64,000 nucleotides of DNA from Thiomonas delicata (GTDB lineage: Bacteria > Pseudomonadota > Gammaproteobacteria > Burkholderiales > Burkholderiaceae_C), in contig NZ_LT592171.1 of assembly GCF_900088825.1 (NCBI RefSeq), positions 666,003 to 730,002 on the forward strand, given 5' to 3'. Positions within the stretch are counted from its first letter, which is position 1. Every line of letters begins with the position of its first letter. The notes below the pieces were generated by a model. That model was not told the DNA's origin. It did not search any database and worked only from the letters and a program-made list of their open reading frames with translations. Position numbers and translations under genes: made by a program. Below are positions 19,965 through 31,957 of the stretch, piece after piece.

Positions 19965-20408
19965 ATGCGATTGTCCATTCCTGAACACAAGAAATTCGTG
20001 CATGAGGTCGTCGTTCCCATCCGCTGGGGGGATATGGACGCCATGGGGCACGTGAACAACACCATTTACTTCCGCTACATGGAAATCGTGCGGCTGGATT
20101 GGCTGTTGAGTCTGGGCCGCGGCGCCGCGCCGCAGGGGCAAGGCCCGGTCATCGTCAACGCCTTTTGCAACTTCCACCAGGAACTGCGCCACCCCGGCGA
20201 CGTGCGCGTGCGCATGTACGTCGCCAATCCCGGACGCAGCAGTTTCGAAACCTATTACGCGCTGAGCCGCGTCGACGACCCGGATGCCTTGTACGCCAGC
20301 GGCGGGGCCAAGACGGTGTGGATCGACCATGGATTGCGCAAAAGCGTCCCCTTGCCGGAAGAGTTGCGCCGGCTGGTCGGGGAGGGGGATGACACCCCGG
20401 CGCCTTGA
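19965..20408 (+). CDS. Acyl-CoA thioesterase, hotdog fold (4HBT/YbgC-like)
   Basis: A 147-residue single-domain hotdog thioesterase. The conserved core is VPIRWGDMDAMGHVNNTIYF with the catalytic aspartate in WGDMD, typical of 4-hydroxybenzoyl-CoA thioesterase/YbgC-type enzymes. The start MRLSIPEHKK at 19965 gives the usual family length. It lies between the SDR and acetoacetyl-CoA synthetase genes in one direction. Confidence 0.85.
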   Translation: MRLSIPEHKKFVHEVVVPIRWGDMDAMGHVNNTIYFRYMEIVRLDWLLSLGRGAAPQGQGPVIVNAFCNFHQELRHPGDVRVRMYVANPGRSSFETYYALSRVDDPDALYASGGAKTVWIDHGLRKSVPLPEELRRLVGEGDDTPAP

Positions 20409-20489
20409 AACAACGGAGGCGGTGAGAAGGCCGTGGCGCCGGATCACCAGCATCGACACAAGACCTTCATCGGAGATCGGAGATACACC

Positions 20490-22538
20490 ATGAACCCACA
20501 GGCCACGCGCCTCGAGAACCAGTCCGGTCGGGCAGGCGGCGCCGGGCAGCCGCTGTGGCGGCCCACTCCGCAGCGCATCGCCGCGGCGCATGTCACCGCA
20601 TTCCGCCAGTTCGTCAACCACCGCCACGGCCTGCAACTGGACGACTACGAAACGCTGTGGCAATGGTCCACGAACCATCTGGGGGACTTCTGGACCGCGG
20701 TGTGGGATAGCGCGGGAGTCGTCGCCGAAACGCGCGGGGAACGCGCCTACGTTCCTGCCGAGAGCATGCCCGACGCGCGCTTTTTCCCGGACGCGCGACT
20801 CAATTTCGCGCAGAACCTGCTGCGCCGGCACGACGACGGCACGGCCCTGATGTTCTGGGGCGAGGACAAGGTGCGCCGGCAACTCAGCTGGCGCGAGCTG
20901 CATGCCGAGGTCTCGCGCATGCAGCAATGGCTGGCCGCGCAGGGCGTGGCGGCGGGGGACCGCGTGGCGGCCTATCTGCCCAATATGCCCGAGGCCATCG
21001 TCACCATGCTGGCGGCCAGCGCGCTTGGCGCGGTGTTCACTTCGGCCTCGCCCGATTTCGGCGCGCAGGGCCTGCTCGACCGCTTCGGCCAGGTCAAGCC
21101 CAAGGTGCTGGTGGCCTGCGACGGTTATTTCTATGCCGGAAAAACCGTCGACGTGCGCGACAAACTGGCCCAGGCCGTGCCGCAACTGTCCGACTTGCAG
21201 GCCGTGCTCGTGGTGCCCTACGTGGCCGACGCGCTGGGCATTCCGCTCGATCTGTCCGCCGTGCCCAAGGCGCAGACTTGGGGCTCCGCCCTCGGGCCCT
21301 ATGTCGCGGGGGACGTGCACTACGCGCAGCTGCTATTCGACCACCCGCTCTACATCCTGTATTCGAGCGGGACCACGGGCGTGCCCAAGTGCATCGTGCA
21401 TCGCGCCGGCGGCGTGCTGCTCAAGCACCTGTGCGAGATGCGGCTGCATGCCGACGTGCATGAGAACGACCGCGTCTTTTATTTCACAACATGCGGCTGG
21501 ATGATGTGGAACTGGCTGGTCTCGGGGTTGTCGCAGGGTGCCACGCTATGCCTGTACGACGGATCGCCTTTCGCCGCCGAGGGCAACATTCTGTTCGACT
21601 ATGCGGATGCGGCCGATTTCACCCATTTCGGCACCTCGGCCAAGTTCATCGAGGCGCTGGAGAAGGCAGGGCTGGAGCCGGCCGCAAGCCACCGGCTCGC
21701 AACCCTGCGCACCGTCTTCTCGACCGGCTCGCCGCTGGTGCCCGAAGGTTTCGACACCGTGTACAAGCGCATCAAGCGCGATGTGTGCCTGAGTTCGATT
21801 TCGGGCGGCACCGACCTCGTCAGCTGCTTCACCTTCGGCACGCCGACCCACCCGGTCTGGCGCGGAGAAATCCAGGCCGCGGCGCTGGGCATGGCGGTGG
21901 CCGTGTTCGACGAGCACGGCAAGCCGCTGCCCGAAGGGAGCAAGGGTGAACTGGTCTGCACCCAGCCCTTTCCCACCATGCCGCTGGGTTTTCTGGTGGA
22001 CGGCAGCGTCGAGAAGGGGCGCGACAAGTATCTCGACGCCTATTTCACCCGCATGCCGGGGGTCTGGCACCATGGCGACTATATCGAGCGTACGGTCCAC
22101 CACGGCTACATCATCTACGGCCGCTCGGACGCCACGCTCAATCCCGGCGGCGTGCGCATCGGCACGGCGGAAATCTACCGTCAGGTCGAGAAGCTGCCCG
22201 AGGTCGCCGAGTCCCTGGTGATCGGCCAGAACTGGCCCCCCGGAACCTACAACGACGTGCGCGTCGTCCTGTTCGTCAAGCTGCGCGAGGGCCTGACGCT
22301 GGACGAGGCGCTCATCGCGCGCATCAAACAGGCCATACGCGACAACACCACGCCGCGTCACGTCCCGGCCCGCGTGGTGCAGGTGCATGACATTCCGCGA
22401 ACCAAGAGCAACAAGATCGTCGAACTGGCCGTGCGCAATCTGGTGCATGGCGAGCCGGTGCGCAACCTCACCGCGCTGGCCAACCCCGAGGCGTTGGAGG
22501 AGTACCGGCAACTGAGATCGGATCTGGAGTCGTCCTGA
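20490..22538 (+). CDS. Acetoacetyl-CoA synthetase
   Basis: Activates acetoacetate to acetoacetyl-CoA with ATP. The ANL-family protein has 682 residues: the N-terminal extension typical of acetoacetate-CoA ligases (FRQFVNHRHGLQLDDYETLW), the ATP loop ILYSSGTTGVPKCIVH, HFGTSAKFIEALEKAGL, YGRSDATLNPGGVRIGTAEI, and the C-terminal catalytic lysine in PRTKSNKIVELAV. The start at 20490 follows CGGAGATCGGAG. It may feed ketone-body or polyhydroxyalkanoate metabolism. Confidence 0.92.
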   Translation: MNPQATRLENQSGRAGGAGQPLWRPTPQRIAAAHVTAFRQFVNHRHGLQLDDYETLWQWSTNHLGDFWTAVWDSAGVVAETRGERAYVPAESMPDARFFPDARLNFAQNLLRRHDDGTALMFWGEDKVRRQLSWRELHAEVSRMQQWLAAQGVAAGDRVAAYLPNMPEAIVTMLAASALGAVFTSASPDFGAQGLLDRFGQVKPKVLVACDGYFYAGKTVDVRDKLAQAVPQLSDLQAVLVVPYVADALGIPLDLSAVPKAQTWGSALGPYVAGDVHYAQLLFDHPLYILYSSGTTGVPKCIVHRAGGVLLKHLCEMRLHADVHENDRVFYFTTCGWMMWNWLVSGLSQGATLCLYDGSPFAAEGNILFDYADAADFTHFGTSAKFIEALEKAGLEPAASHRLATLRTVFSTGSPLVPEGFDTVYKRIKRDVCLSSISGGTDLVSCFTFGTPTHPVWRGEIQAAALGMAVAVFDEHGKPLPEGSKGELVCTQPFPTMPLGFLVDGSVEKGRDKYLDAYFTRMPGVWHHGDYIERTVHHGYIIYGRSDATLNPGGVRIGTAEIYRQVEKLPEVAESLVIGQNWPPGTYNDVRVVLFVKLREGLTLDEALIARIKQAIRDNTTPRHVPARVVQVHDIPRTKSNKIVELAVRNLVHGEPVRNLTALANPEALEEYRQLRSDLESS

Positions 22539-22580
22539 GGGCAGGGCGATCCAGCGCCAGGCCGGCACAAAACCCGGATT

Positions 22581-23420
22581 TCAACGCGGGGTCATCCATT
22601 TCGCACGCCAAGAGGCCCACAGCAGCCGCGTGGGCGCCAGGCTGATGCGTTGGCCGAGCAAGGCGTAGTCTTCCCGCTCCATTTCGCGCAGCAGCGCAAG
22701 CGCCATATGCGTCAGCGCGATGCCGGGCAGGGCGGCGCGCCCCATGTCGCGCGGACGTCGCGCTTCGGCCGCCAGCAGTGCGTCGCGTGCCTTTGCCGCA
22801 GTCTGGCGCAGCAAGGCGCGAAGCTCGCCGCAGTCCTCGCGGGCCAAGAGTTGGCGCGCCTTGACCCCATGCGCGGCCAATGCGTCGACCGGAAACAGGA
22901 TCATGCCGCGACGGACATCGCGGCCGATATCGCGCACCATGCCCACGAGGGCGAGTGCGGTGCCGAGGGATCCCGCATAGTCCAGCGCCGCAGCGGAAGT
23001 CTGACCCGTCAGCATGCAGGCCACGCGCGCAACCTGCCCCGGGCCGTTGTCGAGATGGGCTTGAACGCCCTGCCAATCCAGCCAGCGGCTTTGTTGGAGG
23101 GTGTCGCGAACCTGCGCCAGGGGCTGCAAGAGCTGTTCCGGCGGCACCGCGGCGGCTCGCAGCGCCGGCAGCAAAGCGCGCAAGAGCGGGTGATCGGGTT
23201 GGCTTGCGCCGCTTTGGCGCACCTGGGCTTCCCACCAGGCCAGCTTGGCAGCGGCGACATCGGGTTCCGACACCGAAAAAGGGATGTCGCGCACGGCGCG
23301 CCACCAGGCCTGCAGCACCAGCAAATCGTGGCGTGGCTGGGCGCCGAGGTGGAGCGTGGCGTAATACCAGGCCGTACCCCGTGGAGCCAGGCCGTCGATG
23401 CATGATTTCGTGGGGGGCAT
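22581..23420 (-). CDS. Squalene/phytoene synthase family protein
   Basis: Head-to-head prenyl-diphosphate condensing-fold protein of 279 residues. The family regions are RGTAWYYATLHL and a C-terminal part with LALVGMVRDIGRDVRRGMILFPVD. The first Asp-rich motif seems weak: no DxxxD is evident near the N-terminus, where VVDDCDEV-type sequence would be expected. Catalytic activity, and the choice between the HpnC/HpnD type and a degenerate member, cannot be settled. Start ATG at 23420. It is convergent with the acetoacetyl-CoA synthetase gene. Confidence 0.75.
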   Translation of the reverse strand: MPPTKSCIDGLAPRGTAWYYATLHLGAQPRHDLLVLQAWWRAVRDIPFSVSEPDVAAAKLAWWEAQVRQSGASQPDHPLLRALLPALRAAAVPPEQLLQPLAQVRDTLQQSRWLDWQGVQAHLDNGPGQVARVACMLTGQTSAAALDYAGSLGTALALVGMVRDIGRDVRRGMILFPVDALAAHGVKARQLLAREDCGELRALLRQTAAKARDALLAAEARRPRDMGRAALPGIALTHMALALLREMEREDYALLGQRISLAPTRLLWASWRAKWMTPR

Positions 23421-23566
23421 GGGAGTGTTTGAAGCATGTGCCGGCCGCGTTCGAGCCGGACCAACCAAGGCAGAGGATAAAATAGACTGTTTGCCGATGG
23501 CGTTTGCCGCGATTGACCCGGTTGCGCCGCTTAGCAAGTGCGCGAGCGATACGCGCGCGGCCCCAT

Positions 23567-23653
23567 GCGAGGGTGGCGAAATTGGTAGACGCACCAGGTT
23601 TAGGTCCTGACGCCTTCACCGGCGTGGGGGTTCGAGTCCCCCCCCTCGCACCA
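23567..23653 (+). tRNA. tRNA-Leu (anticodon UAG)
   Basis: An 87-nt class II tRNA with encoded CCA. The acceptor stem pairs GCGAGGG with CCCTCGC, the anticodon loop is TTTAGGT (anticodon TAG, reading CUA and related Leu codons), and there is a long variable arm and a normal T arm (GGTTCGAGTCC). It lies 35 bp upstream of tig. Confidence 0.97.
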
Positions 23654-23688
23654 CGGCAACCCTATTCATCTCGAGGATCGGATTTCAA

Positions 23689-25002
23689 ATGACAGCCGTA
23701 GAAACACTGGACAAGCTGCAACGCCGCATCACCGTGTCGGTACCCAAGGCCGAATTGCACAGCGAAGTTTTGGCGCGCCTGAAAAACCTGGCCCGCACCG
23801 CGCGGGTTTCGGGTTTCCGCCCGGGGAAGGTGCCCTTGTCGGTCATGGAAAAGCGCTACGGCCCCTCGGTCGAGGCCGAAGTCCTGCAGGACAAGGTCGG
23901 CAACGTGTTTTACGAGGCGGTCAACGCGGCGCATGTGCGCGTCGCGGGACTGCCTGCGTTCACCCCGCACGAGGTGACCGACGGCGCAGACGCGATCGCG
24001 TTCGACGCCGTCTTCGAGGTCTATCCCGACGTGGTTCTGGGCGACCTGAGCACCCTGGAACTCGAGCGCATCACGAGCAGCGTGGACGATGCCGCGATCG
24101 ACAAGACCCTGGAAATCCTGCGCAAACAGCGGCGGACCTGGGTGCCGCGCGATGCGGCCGACGGCGAGGCCCGCGACGGCGACCGCCTGACCGTGAACTT
24201 CATCGGCAAGCTCGACGACGTCGCCTTTCCTGGCGGGAGCGCCGACGGGTTCGAGTTCGAACTGGGCGAAGGCCGCATGCTTCCCGAATTCGAGACCGCC
24301 GCACGCGGTCAGAAGGCCGGGGCCACGGTGAACTTCGATCTGCATTTCCCCGAGGACTACCAGGGGCGCGAGGTGGCCGGCAAGACGGCGCAGTTCTCAC
24401 TCACGGTGCTGAAGGTCGAAGCTCCCCGGTTGCCCGAACTCGATGCCGATTTCGCCAAGGCCCTGGGCATTGCCGATGGCGACATGCAAAAACTGCGCGA
24501 CGACATCCGCAAGAACCTCGAACGCGAAATCGCCAGCCGCCTGGCCGCGCGCAACAAGCAGGCCGCGATGGAAGCCTTGCTCAAGGTCAACAGCGTCGAT
24601 TTGCCGTCGAGCATCGTGAACAGCGAAATCGAGCAGCTGATGGCCTCGGCTCGCCGCGATTTGCAGTCCCGCGGCGTGAAAGACGCCGACAAGCTGCCGC
24701 TGTCCGCCGATCTGTTCCGCGAGCAGGCCGAGCGCCGCGTGCGCCTGGGTCTGATCGTGGCCGAGCTGGTCAAGCAAAACGAACTGCACGCCAAGCCCGA
24801 ACAGGTGCGTGCCCATGTCGAGTCTCTCGCCGCCAGCTACGAGACGCCGCAGGACGTGATTCGCTGGTATTACGGCGACGCGCAGCGCCTGTCGGAGGTC
24901 GAGTCCCTCGTCATCGAGAACAACGTCGCCGACTTTGTGTTTGCCCAGGCGAAGACGACAGACAAGGCGCTGAGTTTCGACGACGTGATGCAATCGGCCT
25001 GA
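23689..25002 (+). CDS. tig: Trigger factor (ribosome-associated peptidyl-prolyl isomerase)
   Basis: Ribosome-bound chaperone of 437 residues. The N-terminal ribosome-binding domain holds GFRPGKVPLSVMEKRYG (the GFRxGxxP signature near residue 45). The FKBP-like PPIase domain is about residues 160-250 (DRLTVNFIGKLDD), followed by the helical C-terminal domain. It is followed by clpP, clpX and lon, the usual proteobacterial order. Confidence 0.97.
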   Translation: MTAVETLDKLQRRITVSVPKAELHSEVLARLKNLARTARVSGFRPGKVPLSVMEKRYGPSVEAEVLQDKVGNVFYEAVNAAHVRVAGLPAFTPHEVTDGADAIAFDAVFEVYPDVVLGDLSTLELERITSSVDDAAIDKTLEILRKQRRTWVPRDAADGEARDGDRLTVNFIGKLDDVAFPGGSADGFEFELGEGRMLPEFETAARGQKAGATVNFDLHFPEDYQGREVAGKTAQFSLTVLKVEAPRLPELDADFAKALGIADGDMQKLRDDIRKNLEREIASRLAARNKQAAMEALLKVNSVDLPSSIVNSEIEQLMASARRDLQSRGVKDADKLPLSADLFREQAERRVRLGLIVAELVKQNELHAKPEQVRAHVESLAASYETPQDVIRWYYGDAQRLSEVESLVIENNVADFVFAQAKTTDKALSFDDVMQSA

Positions 25003-25074
25003 GGCCGTAAGCCCCCACGATCAACCGCCTGGTTCCCGTGCACGCGGAGCCGGGCGGATTGCCATGGAGTGTTG

Positions 25075-25096
25075 CCGGCAAGCCATGCCTTGCCGG
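25075..25096 (+). other. Perfect 8-bp hairpin between tig and clpP
   Basis: CCGGCAAG at 25075-25082 pairs with CTTGCCGG at 25089-25096 around a 6-nt loop. No T-run follows, so it may be a weak terminator or an mRNA end-stabilising hairpin after tig. Confidence 0.5.
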
Positions 25097-25110
25097 AAGG
25101 TATTCCCGGC

Positions 25111-25139
25111 TTGACTCTTGGTTCGGGCGGGGCCATGCT
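25111..25139 (+). promoter_or_regulatory. Possible sigma-70 promoter of clpP
   Basis: TTGACT at 25111-25116, 17 bp, then CATGCT at 25134-25139, 32 bp upstream of the clpP start. Spacing is ideal but the -10 is poor. A heat-shock promoter was not recognised. Confidence 0.4.
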
Positions 25140-25171
25140 AACCTTGTCGCATTCCATTCTGATCCCTATCC

Positions 25172-25780
25172 ATGAGCGCCATCGAAACCCAAAATCTCGG
25201 CATGGTTCCCATCGTCATCGAGCAAAGCGGTCGCGGGGAGCGCGCCTACGACATCTACTCGCGCCTGCTGCGCGAACGTGTCATTTTCCTGGTCGGCCCG
25301 ATCAACGATCAAACGGCCAATCTGGTGGTCGCCCAGTTGCTGTTTCTGGAGTCGGAAAACCCCGACAAGGACATCTCCCTGTATATCAATTCACCAGGGG
25401 GCTCGGTGTCCGCCGGCATGGCCATCTATGACACCATGCAGTTCGTCAAGCCCGACGTGTCCACGTTGTGTACCGGCATCGCCGCGAGCATGGGCGCCTT
25501 CCTTTTGGCCGCCGGCGCGAAGGGCAAGCGCTACTCGCTGCCCAATTCGCGCGTCATGATTCACCAACCCCTGGGTGGCGCGCAGGGACAGGCGGCCGAT
25601 ATCGAAATTCAGGCGCGCGAGATTCTTTATCTGCGCGAGCGCCTCAACGCCATCCTGGCCGAGCGCACCGGGCAGACCCTGGAGAAAATCGCGCAGGACA
25701 CCGACCGCGATTTCTTCATGTCTGCCGAGCAAGCCAAGGAATACGGCCTGCTCGACGACGTTATCGCCAAGCGCGCCTGA
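25172..25780 (+). CDS. clpP: ATP-dependent Clp protease proteolytic subunit
   Basis: Serine protease subunit of ClpXP, a 14-subunit chamber. The protein has 202 residues with the catalytic Ser in [10 protein letters not shown] (Ser106), His in [10 protein letters not shown] (about His131), and Asp in DTDRDFFMS near the end. Start at ATG 25172. clpX follows after 33 bp. Confidence 0.97.
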   Translation: MSAIETQNLGMVPIVIEQSGRGERAYDIYSRLLRERVIFLVGPINDQTANLVVAQLLFLESENPDKDISLYINSPGGSVSAGMAIYDTMQFVKPDVSTLCTGIAASMGAFLLAAGAKGKRYSLPNSRVMIHQPLGGAQGQAADIEIQAREILYLRERLNAILAERTGQTLEKIAQDTDRDFFMSAEQAKEYGLLDDVIAKRA

Positions 25781-25813
25781 GTTTCATTCACCCAGATTTG
25801 CGAGTATCAGGCC

Positions 25814-27082
25814 ATGGCTGACAAGAAATCATCGACCGGCGAGAAGATCCTGTATTGCTCCTTTTGCGGGAAAAGCCAGCATGAGGTGAAGAAGCTCATC
25901 GCCGGACCTTCGGTGTTCATTTGCGACGAATGCATCGACCTCTGCAACGAGATCATCCGGGACGAAACCGTCGCGTCCGACAAGGCCGAGCGCCTCGCGA
26001 AGTCCGACCTGCCGATCCCCCAGGAGATCAAGGACATCCTCGATCAGTACGTGATCGGGCAGGAGTCGGCCAAGCGCATCCTTTCGGTGGCGGTGTACAA
26101 CCACTACAAGCGCTTGCAGCACGCGGCCAAGCCCGGCGAAGTGGAGCTGATGAAGAGCAATATCCTGCTCATCGGGCCTACGGGTTCAGGCAAGACCTTG
26201 CTGGCGCAGACCTTGGCGCGCGTGCTCAACGTGCCTTTCGTGATCGCCGATGCCACGACGCTGACCGAGGCCGGCTACGTCGGCGAGGATGTCGAGAACA
26301 TCATCCAGAAGCTGCTGCAGAGCTGCAATTACGAAATCGAAAAGGCGCAGCGCGGCATCGTCTACATCGACGAAATCGACAAGATCTCGCGCAAGTCCGA
26401 GAACCCGTCCATCACCCGCGACGTGTCGGGCGAGGGCGTCCAGCAGGCGCTGCTGAAGCTGATCGAAGGCACCATGGCTTCGGTTCCCCCGCAGGGCGGG
26501 CGCAAACATCCGAATCAGGACTTCATCCAGGTCGACACGACCAATATCCTGTTCATCTGCGGCGGGGCTTTCGACGGGCTGGAAAAGATCATCCAGAACC
26601 GTTCGGAAAAATCCGGCATCGGTTTCGCGGCCACGGTGCGCAGCAAGTCGCAGCAAAGCGTTTCCGAGACTTTCCGGCAAATCGAGCCCGAAGACTTGAT
26701 CAAGTTCGGCCTCATTCCCGAACTGGTCGGGCGCCTGCCGGTTGCCGCCACGCTGTCCGAACTCGACGAAGCGGCGCTGGTGCAGATTCTGACAGAGCCG
26801 CGTAACGCCCTCGTGAAACAGTACCAGAAGCTGTTCGAGATGGACGGGGTCAAGCTGGAGTTCCGGCCTGCCGCGCTTTCCGCCATTGCCCACAAGGCGC
26901 TCAAGCGCCGCACGGGGGCGCGCGGTTTGCGCTCCATCGTGGAGCAGGCATTGCTTGAAACCATGTTCGAGATTCCTAATCTCAAAGGCGTTACAAGCGT
27001 GATGGTGGATGAAAACACCATCAATACCAATGCCAAGCCACTGCTTACCTACGAAGACCCTCCCAAGGCCGCGGGCGCTTGA
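25814..27082 (+). CDS. clpX: ClpXP AAA+ unfoldase ClpX
   Basis: Recognises, unfolds and feeds substrates to ClpP. The protein has 422 residues: an N-terminal zinc-binding domain ([16 protein letters not shown]), Walker [13 protein letters not shown] near residue 121, the pore loop within [10 protein letters not shown], and a Walker [11 protein letters not shown]. Normal length and position. Confidence 0.98.
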   Translation: MADKKSSTGEKILYCSFCGKSQHEVKKLIAGPSVFICDECIDLCNEIIRDETVASDKAERLAKSDLPIPQEIKDILDQYVIGQESAKRILSVAVYNHYKRLQHAAKPGEVELMKSNILLIGPTGSGKTLLAQTLARVLNVPFVIADATTLTEAGYVGEDVENIIQKLLQSCNYEIEKAQRGIVYIDEIDKISRKSENPSITRDVSGEGVQQALLKLIEGTMASVPPQGGRKHPNQDFIQVDTTNILFICGGAFDGLEKIIQNRSEKSGIGFAATVRSKSQQSVSETFRQIEPEDLIKFGLIPELVGRLPVAATLSELDEAALVQILTEPRNALVKQYQKLFEMDGVKLEFRPAALSAIAHKALKRRTGARGLRSIVEQALLETMFEIPNLKGVTSVMVDENTINTNAKPLLTYEDPPKAAGA

Positions 27083-27169
27083 GTGCGCTTCCCGCCGGAG
27101 CACGCGGGGTGCCTTGTAATCCGGGCTAGCTGCCCCATTTGTTGATCATTCCATTCCAGGGTGCTCCCC

Positions 27170-29587
<2,418 letters not shown>

Positions 29588-29680
29588 TCGGCGGTTCGCG
29601 TCGACCCTTTGCAGCATCTGGCTTCTCGGGGGCTTGCGCGAAACCGCTGTCATCATTTATGATTTAAATCTTTGCTTGTC

Positions 29681-29756
<76 letters not shown>

Positions 29757-29780
29757 AAAAGCAGTTTGAAGTCAAGTCCT

Positions 29781-29856
29781 GTCCCCTTCGTCTAGAGGCC
29801 TAGGACACCGCCCTTTCACGGCGATAACAGGGGTTCGAATCCCCTAGGGGACGCCA
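29781..29856 (+). tRNA. tRNA-Glu (anticodon UUC), integration target
   Basis: A 76-nt tRNA with encoded CCA. The acceptor is GTCCCCT/AGGGGAC, the anticodon loop CTTTCAC (TTC) and the T arm GGGTTCGAATCCC. It lies 24 bp after tRNA-Ala. A serine recombinase gene on the opposite strand reads into its 3' half and ends at 29816, so the tRNA 3' end is the likely attachment site of the adjoining element. Confidence 0.97.
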
Positions 29857-31381
29857 AGTTAAACCCTGTCAAGGGTTCAACTTGATAGCAGATCCGGAGC
29901 GTGTCAGCTCCTGGTTCCAGCTCGATTCGATGAACAAGGCCGCCGAGTGCGGCCTTTGTTTTTTCCAGGTCGTCGGCGTCGAGCCCGCCCTTGATCCGGG
30001 CGAACAACCCATCCAGCAGAGTGACCACGTCGCGGCGCCCCAACGCCTGCACGTCACGCTGCACCTCGCTGCGCGAGCGCAGCTGCTCCAGTTCCCGCGC
30101 CACCAGCGACCGCTCGGCCTCGGCCTGCGCGACACTGCGCACATAGGCTTGGCGGGCCTCAGGCGTCGGCGCGTCCAACTGCAGGTCGATCAACCGCGAG
30201 ATCTTGTGCGTCAGCGCGTCCAGGCGCTTTTCCTTGCCAGCGATCGCCCGCCCGTCCGGAGCGTCGTCCGCCTCGCTCAGCTGGCCGCGCATCTGCTCCA
30301 GCAGCCGGTCCACCGTCTCCGGCGCGCGCAGGTCGCTCAGAATCCGCTCCAGCACCGGATCGTCGACCCGATGCGCGGCGACCTTCTTTTCATGCGCCAG
30401 CCGGTACATGCCGCTGTCGTTGCGCACGTCCCACTCGCCGTGCCACGGCCGGCCCTCGCCATCGACCAGCAGCCCGGTCAGCAGGTAGGGGTGGTTGCTC
30501 TCGCGCGTGCGCCGCGTGCGGCCGCGCTCGATCTGCATCAGGATGAACTCGGCCTCGGCGTCGCTGATCAGGGCAGGGTGGGTGTCCCGCTTGATCAGCC
30601 ACTCCGAGCGCGGGCGGCGCTTCTGGCCGCCGATGTAGCCGCCTTGCGAACTACGTTCGGCGTGCACGCCCCACACGGTGTGCCCGGCGTAGGTCAGCGC
30701 CATCCACTCCATGCCGTTGAGCCCGTCGACCTTCCACGTGATGCCGAGCTGCCGAACGAGCGCCGCGCGAGGTTTGCCGGCCGCACGGCCACGCAGGTAG
30801 GCGGCGACCAGCTCGGCATCCTGGTTCGGCACCAGGCGGCTCTTGAGTACCGGCATCCCGTCCCGGATGGCCCCGGTAGGCACATGCTCCAGCGAATAGC
30901 CGCGCGGCGCACTGCCGCCTGCCCGCCAGCCCTGGTGCACGTTCTCCGCCATCCCGGCCATGCCTTTGGCCTTGCTCGTCATCGAGTGCAGTTCGTCGAT
31001 GGCCTGCATGATCGAGCGCATGAAGGTCGAGTACACCGGGTCGATGTCCGGAAGATTCTTGTACAGCACTTTCACCGCGAAGCGCTCGCAGTCGTGCTCG
31101 AAGGCCATCGCGATCAGCTGCTTGCGCGCAACGCGGCTGGTGTCGAGCACGCACAGGTGCGACCAGCCGCGCGTCGGGCTCTTCACGGCCTCGCGCAAGG
31201 CGATGAAGCCCGGACGCATCTCGTCCTTGCCGCTCTCGACGGCGTCGGCGAACTCATCCACCACGACCAGCTTGTGCGCAACCGCCAGATCGTGCAATGC
31301 GCGACGCTGTGCGTCGATCGATACGTCGTTACGGTCCTTGCTGGAGCGGAGGTACAAAGCGGCTCGGTTGTCGTCAGGCAT
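29816..31381 (-). CDS. Large serine recombinase (site-specific integrase)
   Basis: A 521-residue serine recombinase. The N-terminal resolvase domain begins AALYLRSSKDRNDVSIDAQ, with the catalytic Ser in YLRSS and DTSRVARKQL later. A recombinase domain follows (about residues 170-300: GYSLEHVPTG, AYLRGRAAGKPRAALVRQL), then a coiled-coil/zinc-ribbon-like region and C-terminal tail. The last residues (SPRGFEPLLSP) are encoded by the 3' half of tRNA-Glu, as expected for an integrase that rebuilds its tRNA target. Start ATG 31381; an upstream start at 31459 would lengthen it without family sequence. A 75-residue reading frame overlaps its start. Confidence 0.88.
   Translation of the reverse strand: MPDDNRAALYLRSSKDRNDVSIDAQRRALHDLAVAHKLVVVDEFADAVESGKDEMRPGFIALREAVKSPTRGWSHLCVLDTSRVARKQLIAMAFEHDCERFAVKVLYKNLPDIDPVYSTFMRSIMQAIDELHSMTSKAKGMAGMAENVHQGWRAGGSAPRGYSLEHVPTGAIRDGMPVLKSRLVPNQDAELVAAYLRGRAAGKPRAALVRQLGITWKVDGLNGMEWMALTYAGHTVWGVHAERSSQGGYIGGQKRRPRSEWLIKRDTHPALISDAEAEFILMQIERGRTRRTRESNHPYLLTGLLVDGEGRPWHGEWDVRNDSGMYRLAHEKKVAAHRVDDPVLERILSDLRAPETVDRLLEQMRGQLSEADDAPDGRAIAGKEKRLDALTHKISRLIDLQLDAPTPEARQAYVRSVAQAEAERSLVARELEQLRSRSEVQRDVQALGRRDVVTLLDGLFARIKGGLDADDLEKTKAALGGLVHRIELEPGADTLRICYQVEPLTGFNLASPRGFEPLLSP
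29844..29854 (+). repeat. Candidate attachment-site core, left copy (in tRNA-Glu)
   Basis: CTAGGGGACGC in the acceptor end of tRNA-Glu. The same 11 bp recurs in direct orientation at 37663-37673. In short serine-recombinase crossover sites this size is plausible, but 11 bp is modest evidence by itself. Confidence 0.5.
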
Positions 31382-31601
31382 GGTCGTGAACCTCGGGGGA
31401 AAGCTGCTGGGCCAGTTGCTTGCGATGATGGTGTAGCAGCAATGAGGCGATTCCGGCAAGGTGCGCGGGCTCGCCCACGGTGTGGACCGTCATGGGAGCC
31501 AGCCGCTTGCTGCGCCGGCGCAAGGGTTTGGGCTCCGCGGCTTGGTTGTCAGCCGGGGGATTGGAGAGCAGGGCTGGCCGCTCGATGGTTTTCGTATCCA
31601 T
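31374..31601 (-). CDS. Small protein overlapping the recombinase start
   Basis: A 75-residue reading frame whose stop overlaps the recombinase start by 8 bp, suggesting coupled translation. It is basic in the middle (PLRRRSKRLAPMT) and has a C-terminal stretch LAGIASLLLHHHRKQLAQQL. I recognise no domain. The frame is open further upstream to 31943 but that part is low-complexity Pro/Arg translation of GC-rich repeats, so the ATG at 31601 is preferred. Possibly an accessory or excision-control protein. Confidence 0.4.
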   Translation of the reverse strand: MDTKTIERPALLSNPPADNQAAEPKPLRRRSKRLAPMTVHTVGEPAHLAGIASLLLHHHRKQLAQQLSPEVHDHA

Positions 31602-31957
31602 CTGCAGCACAGAGGGCTGCCCAAAACAAAATCCGCGTGCAGTGCTCCCGGTTGCTCGGCGGTACCGGTCGCGACCCGTGGCGTGGCGAGGCGGAAAGGT
31701 TGCGGCAGAGGGGCGCTCCCTTCCCCGGGTAGGGGAAGGGCGGGGGGATGGGGCCGTATGCACGGTGCCAGGGTTCAAGCCAGGCGTGGCTGCTGGCGGG
31801 GAGGGGCTTGCGGCGTCGGGGCGGCGCTCCAGCAGCTCCCGCAGCGGGCACGGCGTCAAGGGCGGGCCAAAGGCCCGGGCGCAAGCCTTCACCCTTGACG
31901 CCGGGTCGCGGGAGCTAGGCTGAGCGATGTCCTGATGCCGCAAGCGCCTGCTCGCGT
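31602..31957. other. GC-rich intergenic region with hairpins
   Basis: No credible gene. It contains CCCTTCCCC/GGGGAAGGG (about 31727-31749) and the large nested inverted repeat at 31834-31916 listed separately. Confidence 0.6.
31834..31916. repeat. 83-bp nested inverted repeat
   Basis: Three nested arms share one centre: AGCTCCCGC (31834-31842) with GCGGGAGCT (31908-31916); CGGCGTCAAGGG (31851-31862) with CCCTTGACGCCG (31892-31903); and an inner CGGGCC-AAA-GGCCCG (31863-31877). It could form a cruciform or RNA hairpin. Location between an integrase module and a replication-relaxation-like gene suggests a mobile-element control or transfer site; function unknown. Confidence 0.7.
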
